From the IMG/VR virus record IMGVR_UViG_3300042987_000250, positions 1 to 29,121 of that record: DNA of 29,121 nt; one strand, written 5' to 3'. Under the pieces are notes generated by a model that searched no databases, was not told the origin of the DNA, and saw only the letters and a list, made by a program, of their open reading frames with translations. The position numbers and the translations under genes were made by a program. The stretch's first letter is position 1. Every line of letters starts with the position of its first letter. Positions 7,158 through 14,011 of the stretch are shown piece after piece. Origin of the DNA: a virus.

Positions 7158-7922
7158 ATGACCACCCAGGAAACTATCTTTCAGTCCGACCAGGACTCCT
7201 CCCAGAACCAAACCAGTCAGACCCCGAGCGACACCTCGGAACACCTGGCAACCCTTGTGGGCGATGCCCGCAAGTACAAGACTCCCGACGAGCTGGCGAA
7301 AGCCTACCTGCACCTGGATGAGTTTGCTGAAAAGCTCAAACAGGAAAACGCGGATCTCCGCGCCAAGGTGGCTGAGAGCAAGACTGTTGCGGATGTCTTG
7401 GACCGATTGAATGCAGAGGAACGACAGGCCACCCAAGACCAGGGTGGGAAAAAGGCGGACCAAGCGTCAAGTCTTTCTGCTTCCGACGTAGCAGCAATCG
7501 TACGAGACACACTCACGGGTATGGAAACTGCCCGCTCTCGTCAAGAGAACCTTCTCAAAGCTGATGCTGAGATGAAGCGGCTCTTTGGTGAGAAGGCTGC
7601 TGAAGTGTTTGCAAAGGAAGCTGTCACGCCTGCTATGAAGAAGGCGATGATGGACCTGGCTTCAGTGAGCCCTGAGAAGTTTGTTGCGCTATTCCAGAAA
7701 GAGCAGCCTGCTCCCACTGGAAGCGTCAACGGTGGATCGAAAGTGAATACCGGTGCGTTGGAACACACCGACGTGAGCGGTAGAGCTGCGGACCCGGAGT
7801 GCAAAGAGTATTACAACACTCTGCGCAAGAAGGATCCAAAGCGTTACTACTCGTCTGCCGTGCAGTTGCAGATGACTAGGGCAGCAACGCAAAACCCTAC
7901 GAAGTTCTTCCAAAGTTCCTAA
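7158..7922 (+). CDS. Capsid assembly scaffolding protein
   Basis: A 254-residue acidic, Gln/Lys-rich helical protein directly before the major capsid gene, which is the standard position of the scaffold that directs procapsid assembly and is then lost. Visible features are a low-complexity N-terminus (SQNQTSQTPSDTSEH), the segment YKTPDELAKAYLHLDEFAEKL (residues about 40-60) typical of this family, a coiled-coil-like stretch to about residue 85, and a helical C-terminus. The stop codon TAA is formed by the centre of a dyad site. Translation may depend on the hairpin just upstream of the start. Confidence 0.85.
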   Translation: MTTQETIFQSDQDSSQNQTSQTPSDTSEHLATLVGDARKYKTPDELAKAYLHLDEFAEKLKQENADLRAKVAESKTVADVLDRLNAEERQATQDQGGKKADQASSLSASDVAAIVRDTLTGMETARSRQENLLKADAEMKRLFGEKAAEVFAKEAVTPAMKKAMMDLASVSPEKFVALFQKEQPAPTGSVNGGSKVNTGALEHTDVSGRAADPECKEYYNTLRKKDPKRYYSSAVQLQMTRAATQNPTKFFQSS

Positions 7923-7926
7923 GAAC
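7915..7926. repeat. Dyad site 4, GTTCCTAAGAAC, across scaffold stop
   Basis: Perfect match whose TAA is the scaffold stop codon; frame reads S-S-stop. Confidence 0.9.
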
Positions 7927-7977
7927 ACGAACTCGTAGTTTGCTCCCTACATAACAATAACAATAAGGGAATGAGTC
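7923..7977 (+). promoter_or_regulatory. Leader and RBS of major capsid gene
   Basis: After the dyad comes ACTCGTAGT, then ACATAACAATAACAATAAG (7949-7967), then AAGGGA seven bases before the capsid ATG, a good ribosome-binding site. The block aligns with the leader of the scaffold gene (GCTCCTAAACTCTTAGTAGT then ACATAACAACAATAAG). Confidence 0.6.
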
Positions 7978-8955
7978 ATGGCTGGCGTTGACTCCAGTAC
8001 GATTAGCACCGATCTGACGCGGACTAATCTTTGGAACGACCAACTTAAAGACATCCTCATCGACATCCTGCAAGGTCAGCAGTATGTCAACTGGATGTCT
8101 AATTTCCCGGACGGTACTACGTTCAACATCCCCTCCATCGGTGAACTCCCGATGCGGACTGTTAACGAAAACGATCCGGTTGTGTATGACACGATTGACA
8201 CTGGTAACTTCACGTTCACGATTAACAACTACGTGGAAGCTGCCACTTACATCACTGACAAGGCGAAGCAAGACTCGTACTACAGTGATCAACTGATTGC
8301 CGCGTTCCTTCCGAAGATGAAGCGTGCAATCGAAGAAAACCTCGAAACCAACATCTTCAACCTGGCCAACAGCCAGACGCAAGCCAACCCCAACTCGATC
8401 AACGGTGTGGCCCACCGAATGATTGCGTCGGGTGCGACGAACACGCAGTTGGCGATTGCCGACTTTGCGCGTATGAAGCTGGCGATGGACAAGGCTAACG
8501 CCTCAGCTCGTCGAATTGCAATCATCGATCCGTCGCAAGAGTATGTGCTTAACACCCTGACCAACATCACTGCACTGACGAACGCGAACGCGCAGTTCGA
8601 CGGTATTGTGCAAGAGGGTTTTGTTAACAGCACGACTGGCCTGCGCTTCTCGAAGAACATCTTTGGCTTTGATGTCTATGTGTCCAACTACCTGAGTGCG
8701 CCGACGAGCACGGGTGCGATCAACGCGGACTCGCGTGGTTCGGTGTCTTGTCCGTCCAGCCCCATCCAGAACATCTTCATGTCTGTGGGTGGCGACGAGA
8801 CTCCGTTTAAGGGTGCGTGGCGTCAGATGGTGCGGGTTGAGCAAGAGCGTAACAAAGACCTCCGTCGAGACGAGTATGTCATGAACGGGCGCTATGGCCT
8901 GAAGCTGTACCGGCCTGAATGCCTGGGTGTTGTCATCTCTACGACCAACGTCTAA
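7978..8955 (+). CDS. Major capsid protein
   Basis: A 325-residue protein of the HK97-fold type used in podoviruses, building the icosahedral shell. The N-terminal arm is followed by NFPDGTTFNIPSIGELPMRTV (residues about 42-62), a block that I associate with phage coat proteins, then a long spine-helix-like region (YSDQLIAAFLPKMKRAIEENLE), and the A-domain part RIAIIDPSQEYVLNTLTNI. The C-terminus runs RRDEYVMNGRYGLKLYRPECLGVV, the usual closing strand. Position after the scaffold and the strong RBS fit a highly expressed gene. No dyad copy lies within it. Confidence 0.93.
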   Translation: MAGVDSSTISTDLTRTNLWNDQLKDILIDILQGQQYVNWMSNFPDGTTFNIPSIGELPMRTVNENDPVVYDTIDTGNFTFTINNYVEAATYITDKAKQDSYYSDQLIAAFLPKMKRAIEENLETNIFNLANSQTQANPNSINGVAHRMIASGATNTQLAIADFARMKLAMDKANASARRIAIIDPSQEYVLNTLTNITALTNANAQFDGIVQEGFVNSTTGLRFSKNIFGFDVYVSNYLSAPTSTGAINADSRGSVSCPSSPIQNIFMSVGGDETPFKGAWRQMVRVEQERNKDLRRDEYVMNGRYGLKLYRPECLGVVISTTNV

Positions 8956-8969
8956 TAGGAGCTTGACAG

Positions 8970-9437
8970 ATGACTCGCGCTACTACGTGGGCTAACTCGG
9001 ATAATCTGAACGTTGGGTACGGCACCAACGTTCCTGAACGACAACTTCCGGCTGAAGATCAAGAATCAATCTATCGTGTTGTAAAGCTGTCAATTGATGC
9101 GGTGAACAGCACCTTTGGTGCCTCTGGTGTGAAGTGGACTGCTCCGGCTGGCTCGATGGTGACTCGTGTGTGGGTTCGGTTTACTGAAACCCACGCAGGT
9201 GGTACGTCGATTGTGTTCGGTGACGGTAGTACGACCAACGGCTACGTCACTGCCACTGAGTACGGCGCTACGCCTGCAGCGAGCACCATTGTGCAAGGGA
9301 AAGGAGCCTACCTCTACACCGCGACTGAAGGTGTCTTGCCCGGCAAGATTTACGCTGCGGCTACTGACCTCTACTTTACCAAGACTGGTACGTACACTGC
9401 CGGTAAAGCGGATGTCTTTGTTGAATACCTGCAATAA
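8970..9437 (+). CDS. Putative capsid decoration / head-associated protein
   Basis: A 155-residue beta-rich protein (Gly, Thr, Ala, Tyr rich) immediately downstream of the capsid gene, with TAGGAG about ten bases before its ATG. Its segments VKWTAPAGSMVTRVWVRFTETHAGG and FGDGSTTNGYVTATEYG suggest a compact beta sandwich. Capsid cement or decoration proteins commonly sit here. No membrane or enzyme motif is seen. It is the last gene before the intrinsic terminator at 9480, so it is probably co-expressed with the capsid at high level. Role inferred from position and composition. Confidence 0.6.
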   Translation: MTRATTWANSDNLNVGYGTNVPERQLPAEDQESIYRVVKLSIDAVNSTFGASGVKWTAPAGSMVTRVWVRFTETHAGGTSIVFGDGSTTNGYVTATEYGATPAASTIVQGKGAYLYTATEGVLPGKIYAAATDLYFTKTGTYTAGKADVFVEYLQ

Positions 9438-9459
9438 CGTTCTGTTAACGCAGTGACTT

Positions 9460-9476
9460 GGCCGTGCAACGCGGCC
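9460..9476 (+). other. Small GC hairpin before terminator
   Basis: GGCCG, loop TGCAACG, CGGCC: five-base perfect stem just upstream of the main terminator hairpin. Confidence 0.4.
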
Positions 9477-9479
9477 CTA

Positions 9480-9517
9480 GGGAGAGGGAGCCGCAGGCTT
9501 CTTCTCCCTTTTCATTT
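9480..9517 (+). terminator. Strong intrinsic terminator after capsid genes
   Basis: GGGAGAGGGAGCC (9480-9492), loop GCA, GGCTTCTTCTCCC (9496-9508): a 13-pair stem with two G-T wobbles, then TTTTCATTT. It probably limits transcription of downstream tail genes relative to capsid genes. Confidence 0.9.
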
Positions 9518-9528
9518 AGGACTTACGT

Positions 9529-9915
9529 ATGAGTGTTGACCACTCCACACTAACAGACCCCAACCTGCATGAGCCGAAGGGTATTGCCACGGCTACGTCA
9601 GGACAGATGTATGTAGCGAATGGTACAGGTGGTGGGACGTGGACGTTCCCCATTCGCAAGTACACCATCACCATTACGCCTGCTGCTGTGTCTGCCAATA
9701 GCACTAGCGAGCAGACGTTCACGTGCACTGGCCTCGTGCTGGCTACGGACACCATCATCGGTGTCTCCAAGCCCACGCATCAAACCGGACTCGGTATTGT
9801 GGGCTGGCGGGTGTCGGCCGACAACCAGATTGCCATTGCCTTCATGAACAACACAGGTGTGGGCATCACCCCAACAGCAGCACAAACGTACACCGTCTTT
9901 GCGCACCGTGCCTAG
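9529..9915 (+). CDS. Head fibre / virion protein
   Basis: A 128-residue protein starting MSVDHSTLTDPNLHEPKGIA, then ATSGQMYVANGTGGGTWT; this N-terminal pattern (TDP-LHEPKG-A...YVA-G-G-GTW) recurs in phage head-fibre and virion-surface proteins. The rest is a beta-rich domain with GLGIVGWRVSADNQIAIAFMN near residue 100 and the ending TYTVFAHRA, a common finish of such domains. It begins 11 bases after the terminator's T-tract, with TAGGAC upstream as a weak RBS. The stop overlaps the start of an acidic micro-gene. Confidence 0.65.
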   Translation: MSVDHSTLTDPNLHEPKGIATATSGQMYVANGTGGGTWTFPIRKYTITITPAAVSANSTSEQTFTCTGLVLATDTIIGVSKPTHQTGLGIVGWRVSADNQIAIAFMNNTGVGITPTAAQTYTVFAHRA

Positions 9916-9997
9916 GGACTTTGACGAATGGTGGGAGGATGGGGAAGACCCTCCTCCGCCAGACGGACCAGACGCTGATTGGGAAGGATTTGAGTAA
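9908..9997 (+). CDS. Micro-gene, 29-aa highly acidic peptide
   Basis: Starts at a GTG (9908-9910) inside the end of the head-fibre gene and ends in TAATG that begins the next gene. It encodes 29 residues starting MPRDFDEWWEDGEDPPPPDG with seven Asp, five Glu and one Arg (net about -11), four consecutive prolines and three tryptophans. It exactly fills the otherwise empty gap between two genes, with overlaps at both ends, which supports translation. Function unknown; a DNA-mimic, chaperone-like or interaction peptide are options. An ATG start is absent, so the GTG is the only plausible start. Confidence 0.5.
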   Translation: MPRDFDEWWEDGEDPPPPDGPDADWEGFE

Positions 9998-10701
9998 TGC
10001 AAAAGACACTGCTTGAGATTGTCCAGGACATCTTGAATGACATGGACAGCGATAGTGTCAACTCCATTGATGACACGGAAGAAGCTCGGCAAGTAGCACA
10101 AATCGTACGCACCACTTACGAGAAGTGGTTGGCTGCACGGGACGATTGGCCGTTCTTAAGAACACTGTCCCAATTGACAGGACTCGGGGACTTGGACAAT
10201 CCCACCAAGATGCAAATCCCTGAAGACATGACGAAGGTGGAGTGGGTTAAGTACAACAAGAAGGATGTCACCTACCTCCCACCCAAAGAGTTCAAGGACA
10301 TGCTGGATACCCGCACGGAAACCACTGACATCGTTGATGCCAATGGCTACATCCTCAACGCGGATCCCACCTACTGGACTTCGTATGATGAGGAGTACAT
10401 CCACTTCGATGGGTATGACAGTGCAGTAGATACGACGCTGCAACAATCCAAGAGTGTAGTGTATGGACTAATCACTCCCGATTGGGAACACGAAGATCAG
10501 TTCACTCCCGTACTACCAGCCAAGATGTTCCCTGCGTTCATTGCAGACGCCAAGGGCACAGCCTTCCTCGCGCTGAAGCAGCAAGCACAAGCGAAAGAGG
10601 AAGAGTATGCACGCAAGAGTTTCAGTCGATTTCAAAAATCCTCATTCCGAAACAGACAAGCAGAACCAAAAACCAATGAGAACGTAGATTACGGACGATA
10701 G
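9997..10701 (+). CDS. Tail tubular protein A-like (gp11-type adaptor)
   Basis: A 234-residue protein forming, in T7-like phages, the ring that joins portal and nozzle. Typical features are the N-terminal helical part with EARQVAQIVRTTYEKWLAARDDWPFLRTLSQL, a middle beta part around PTKMQIPEDMTKVEWVKYN and YLPPKEFKDML, and the DYSAVDTTL-like and TPDWEHEDQFTPVLPAKMFPAFIADAKG segments near the C-terminus. It is followed by the gp12-like gene two genes on, the usual order. The C-terminus is basic. A perfect dyad is embedded at the WPFLRTLS codons. Confidence 0.85.
   Translation: MQKTLLEIVQDILNDMDSDSVNSIDDTEEARQVAQIVRTTYEKWLAARDDWPFLRTLSQLTGLGDLDNPTKMQIPEDMTKVEWVKYNKKDVTYLPPKEFKDMLDTRTETTDIVDANGYILNADPTYWTSYDEEYIHFDGYDSAVDTTLQQSKSVVYGLITPDWEHEDQFTPVLPAKMFPAFIADAKGTAFLALKQQAQAKEEEYARKSFSRFQKSSFRNRQAEPKTNENVDYGR
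10152..10163. repeat. Dyad site 5, GTTCTTAAGAAC
   Basis: Perfect, fully symmetric copy in the tail adaptor gene; here the frame is shifted by one relative to most sites and reads F-L-R-T. Confidence 0.9.
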
Positions 10702-10702
10702 C

Positions 10703-10957
10703 ATGGCCCGAGAGATTGTGAAGAGTATTGAAGACGTAGAGAAGGAGTTGGCAGAGAAGGAAAACCAAGTAGACAAGCGTACGGAAGAGAAGGAGTTTGT
10801 CATCAACCGGGAGGACGAAGGACTCTACTCCATCGGCTACACCGCTGGTGGTGAAGTACCGGACGTACTGAAGGGGAAGTGGACGAACATCCGCATTGCG
10901 GAAGCTGCCATCAAAGACTACAAGCGCATCCAAGCCGAGAAGGAAGCCAGTAAGTAA
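10703..10957 (+). CDS. Small hypothetical protein between tail genes
   Basis: An 84-residue charged protein: a helical, Glu/Lys-rich first half (SIEDVEKELAEKENQVDKRTEE) and a second half with EGLYSIGYTAGGEVPDVLKGKWTNIRIAEAAIKDYKR. The second half resembles short proteins encoded between the tail-tube genes of other podoviruses. ATG starts one base after the preceding stop. No catalytic residues are evident. Because the following gene begins with TTG on its stop codon junction, translation is probably coupled. Confidence 0.65.
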   Translation: MAREIVKSIEDVEKELAEKENQVDKRTEEKEFVINREDEGLYSIGYTAGGEVPDVLKGKWTNIRIAEAAIKDYKRIQAEKEASK

Positions 10958-13180
10958 TTGGCTAAGTCCGTCTCCAACAAGAAGTCGTTCACGTTCGTGG
11001 CTGGCCTCAACACTGAGGCTGGCCCACTGACGTTTCCCCCTAACACCTGGGCTGATGGCATCAACATCATCCCGGATGTGGATGGGAGTCTAGTGAAACG
11101 TCCGTCCATCAACTACGAGAACGCCTATGCGCTTAGCGCCAAGCTCACTGGTCCCGTAGCTGAGGAAACGGGAGCGTTCGTCTGTGGAGAATGGAACTCT
11201 GCTGGCGGTAACGGAGCGTACAACTTCGTTGTCGTCCAGCGTGCTGACAAACTGTACATCTACACGAATAGTGGAGATGGCATCTCTCCGACGGAGCAGC
11301 CGCTAGTTGAGATTCTGCTTGCCACTTACAAGGTGCCAGGCAATCCCAACGCTTCAGGTGTAGCACCGTGCTCGTTCAGTAATGCGAACGGACGGTTGCT
11401 CGTCACAAGCGCTGACACCTACCCGCTGCTTCTCACCTACACCGTATCCACCGGTATCTTCAGTGCCAGTGTGGTCACCATCTACTTCCGTGATGTGTAC
11501 GGAGTGACAGACGGACTGGCTGTCAACAATCAGCCTGCCACGCTATCCAACGAGCACAAGTACAACCTGTACAACCAGGGGTGGACAGACACCAACATCA
11601 ACTCCTACTTCGCTTCTCAAGCTAAGTACCCGTCCAACGCACAGGTGTGGACTGCAGGGAAGGATGCGAGTGACAACTTCGACCCTACGCTACTCGTCAA
11701 GCAAGACTTTGGTACGACGCCTGCAGCCAAGGGGCGCTTTGTCCTCAACCTGTTCTACCGAGATCGAGACAGTGCAGCAGGGATTGCTGCTGGTCTAGTG
11801 TCCAGCGAACTCTACTACCCAACCACCTGTACATTCTACGCAGGACGTGCGTGGTATGCAGGGATGAAGGGATCCGACATCTCCACGTGGGTGCTGTTCA
11901 GTCAGGTGGCTGACGACAACACCAAGTTCGGCTACTGCTACCAGGAAGCAGACCCCACCTCCGAGTTCATCTCCGATCTGGTGGACACGGACGGGGGTGT
12001 GATTCCCATCCAGGATGCAGGCAACATCATCTGCTTGAAGTCGGCATACAACTCCCTCCTTGTGTTCGCTGAGAACGGAGTGTGGCAGATCAGTGGGGGC
12101 TTGGATCAGGGCTTCAGTGCCACCTCCTACGAGGTTAAGAAGCTCAGCTCTGCTGGTTGTGTGGGTGCACAAACTGTGGTGGAGGCGGAGAACAATGTGT
12201 TCTTCTGGTCTCAGGATGGTATCTGGCGGATCAGTCCTACTGACACTGGAACGCTCAAGGTTGAGAACATCACCAACCTCACCATACACACCCTGTACGC
12301 AGCTATCCCGGTGTCGGGTCGAACCTACGCCAGTAGCCGCTACCACCTCGAAGGGAAGTGTGTGTACTGGCTGTACAACGATGACGATGAGCAAGATGGG
12401 GTGAGCCGAAGGTACAAGAAGAACAAGATGCTGGTGCTGGACCTGCGCCTTCCTGCGTTCTACGTCCACTCCATCAGTTCGTTGTCGCCTACCACGCCAT
12501 ACATCACTGACCTCTGCATCACCAAGACTCGGCAGTCACTCTCCAGTGACTACGATGTGGCAGATTCCAGTGGCAGCTTGGTTGTGGATGGGTCAGGTAA
12601 CCAGGTGGTAGCCACCCTCATTCCGGCTGTTCTTAGGAACACGGATGTTCGCTTTATGACGGTGGTTCCGTCAGGTGCCAACTTCACGCTCACCTTCTCG
12701 TCGTTCGATGACGGCATCCAGACGACGCACAAGTTCAAGGATTGGTACACCTACGATTCGGTGGGCACCACCTACGCCTGTTATCTGTTGACAGGGCATG
12801 ACCTAGGGAACAACCAGGGCGGGGATCGACACATCCAGGGACTGTACATCACGTGCTTCTTCCGTCGCACGGAGACAGGTGTGGACTCTCTTGGCAATCC
12901 GATTGGTGCGTCAAGCTGCACGCTGCAAACGCGGTGGGATTGGACCGATGCGTCCATCGCAGGGAAGTGGAGTGCAGGGGAGGAAGTGTATCGGCATCGA
13001 CGTGCCTTCTTCCCGGACGTGCCTAGTGTGTCGTACGGGGATGGTTATCCGGTGGTTACGTCGAAGAGTAAGGTGAGGGGGCGAGGTAGATCGGTACAAC
13101 TGCTGTTCACTGCAGCCGCAGAAATGGACATGCAACTACTTGGTTGGGCGATCACCTACATTGGAAACCAAAACGTTTAA
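10958..13180 (+). CDS. Tail tubular protein B-like (gp12-type nozzle)
   Basis: A 740-residue beta-rich protein, the expected size for the T7 gp12-like tail nozzle. N-terminal block KSFTFVAGLNTEAGPLTFPPNTWADGINIIPDVDGSLVKRP matches the family start; later blocks include CTFYAGRAWYAG (residues about 288-299), VFAENGVWQISGG (about 368) and FFWSQDGIWRISP (about 415), characteristic propeller-like strands. It starts with TTG right after the preceding TAA; no ATG fits the conserved N-terminus. A dyad copy lies at P-A-V-L-R-N. The next gene overlaps its end. Confidence 0.88.
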   Translation: MAKSVSNKKSFTFVAGLNTEAGPLTFPPNTWADGINIIPDVDGSLVKRPSINYENAYALSAKLTGPVAEETGAFVCGEWNSAGGNGAYNFVVVQRADKLYIYTNSGDGISPTEQPLVEILLATYKVPGNPNASGVAPCSFSNANGRLLVTSADTYPLLLTYTVSTGIFSASVVTIYFRDVYGVTDGLAVNNQPATLSNEHKYNLYNQGWTDTNINSYFASQAKYPSNAQVWTAGKDASDNFDPTLLVKQDFGTTPAAKGRFVLNLFYRDRDSAAGIAAGLVSSELYYPTTCTFYAGRAWYAGMKGSDISTWVLFSQVADDNTKFGYCYQEADPTSEFISDLVDTDGGVIPIQDAGNIICLKSAYNSLLVFAENGVWQISGGLDQGFSATSYEVKKLSSAGCVGAQTVVEAENNVFFWSQDGIWRISPTDTGTLKVENITNLTIHTLYAAIPVSGRTYASSRYHLEGKCVYWLYNDDDEQDGVSRRYKKNKMLVLDLRLPAFYVHSISSLSPTTPYITDLCITKTRQSLSSDYDVADSSGSLVVDGSGNQVVATLIPAVLRNTDVRFMTVVPSGANFTLTFSSFDDGIQTTHKFKDWYTYDSVGTTYACYLLTGHDLGNNQGGDRHIQGLYITCFFRRTETGVDSLGNPIGASSCTLQTRWDWTDASIAGKWSAGEEVYRHRRAFFPDVPSVSYGDGYPVVTSKSKVRGRGRSVQLLFTAAAEMDMQLLGWAITYIGNQNV
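12629..12640. repeat. Dyad site 6, GTTCTTAGGAAC
   Basis: Perfect copy in the nozzle gene, read as V-L-R-N. Confidence 0.9.
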
Positions 13181-13472
13181 GACGTGGCTGGATGATGAAG
13201 ACTGCACCATCGACATTGAGACGCACGGAGAGCTACGGGGTGTAGTGTTCCTGCACGTACAGGTGAAGCGATGGAATCTACGCTCTGCCTACCGTGGTTA
13301 CACGCTGCTGAGCAAACTCATCACTGAGCTGCAAGAGGACAAGGTGAGTCACATCTTCACCTACAACCGCAACCAGGATGACAAGTGGCGGAAGTTCCTC
13401 AAGATGTACGGCTTTACATTTGCATTCTCCACCAATGAAGGCTTGGAGATGTACGTTAGGAAGATTGCATAA
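13161..13472 (+). CDS. GNAT-like small phage protein (gp13-position)
   Basis: About 103 residues from a TTG at 13161 (another TTG at 13140 is possible; neither has a clear RBS), overlapping the nozzle gene. The pattern TIDIETHGELRGVVFLHVQVKRW, then GYTLLSKLITELQEDKVSHIFTYNRNQDDKWRKFLKMYGF and a closing EGLEMYVRKI is that of a reduced GNAT acetyltransferase fold, with the acetyl-CoA loop poorly kept. T7-like phages have an internal-protein-associated gene in this position between tail and internal virion genes. Enzymatic activity is doubtful; role inferred from place. Confidence 0.45.
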   Translation: METKTFKTWLDDEDCTIDIETHGELRGVVFLHVQVKRWNLRSAYRGYTLLSKLITELQEDKVSHIFTYNRNQDDKWRKFLKMYGFTFAFSTNEGLEMYVRKIA

Positions 13473-14011
13473 TGGGTTTTGAAGTAGCTGTGGCAGGTCT
13501 TGTAATGTCCGGTGTCTCGGCATACATGCAGTATGAGTCGGGACAAGATGCAAAGGACGCAGCTAATCGTCAAGCCGACGCTCAACGAGCGCAAGCAAAT
13601 GAGCAGCGCAAGCAGGCAGAGATAGCACAACGCCAAGCAGACATCCAGAACGCACGCACTCTGCGTGCTGCTGCACGTCAAGCTCGCATTGCACGAGCCA
13701 GTGTCGTTAACAGTGGTGCCAATGCGGGCACGTTGTCGAGCAGTGGTGTGTTAGGTGGTGTGGGTTCCATCACGTCACAGGAGTCCTCGAACGTTGGGTA
13801 CTTCCAGCAGATGGGTGGACTGCAAGAGCAGATGACTGAATCCCAAAAGACCTCAGCAACATACGCTGCAGAGGCAGGTGCTGCTGCTGGTGACATGCAA
13901 GTGGCACAGGCGACAGGTGCTCAGTGGGGTGCAATGGGTAGCCTGGGAGGCACAATCTTTAGCGGTGCTGGTGGTTTCAAGACCATCTTCGATGGACTTA
14001 AGAAGAGTTAA
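13472..14011 (+). CDS. Internal virion protein B-like (gp14-type)
   Basis: A 179-residue protein with a short hydrophobic N-terminal segment (VAVAGLVMSGVSAYMQY), then a long Ala/Gln/Arg-rich amphipathic coiled region (residues about 25-75, AQRAQANEQRKQAEIAQRQAD), and a Gly/Ser/Ala-rich second half. This architecture matches T7 gp14-like proteins, which are ejected and insert into the outer membrane to begin the DNA channel. ATG overlaps the preceding stop and the gene's stop overlaps the start of the giant protein (TTAATGG), consistent with coupled expression. Confidence 0.8.
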   Translation: MGFEVAVAGLVMSGVSAYMQYESGQDAKDAANRQADAQRAQANEQRKQAEIAQRQADIQNARTLRAAARQARIARASVVNSGANAGTLSSSGVLGGVGSITSQESSNVGYFQQMGGLQEQMTESQKTSATYAAEAGAAAGDMQVAQATGAQWGAMGSLGGTIFSGAGGFKTIFDGLKKS

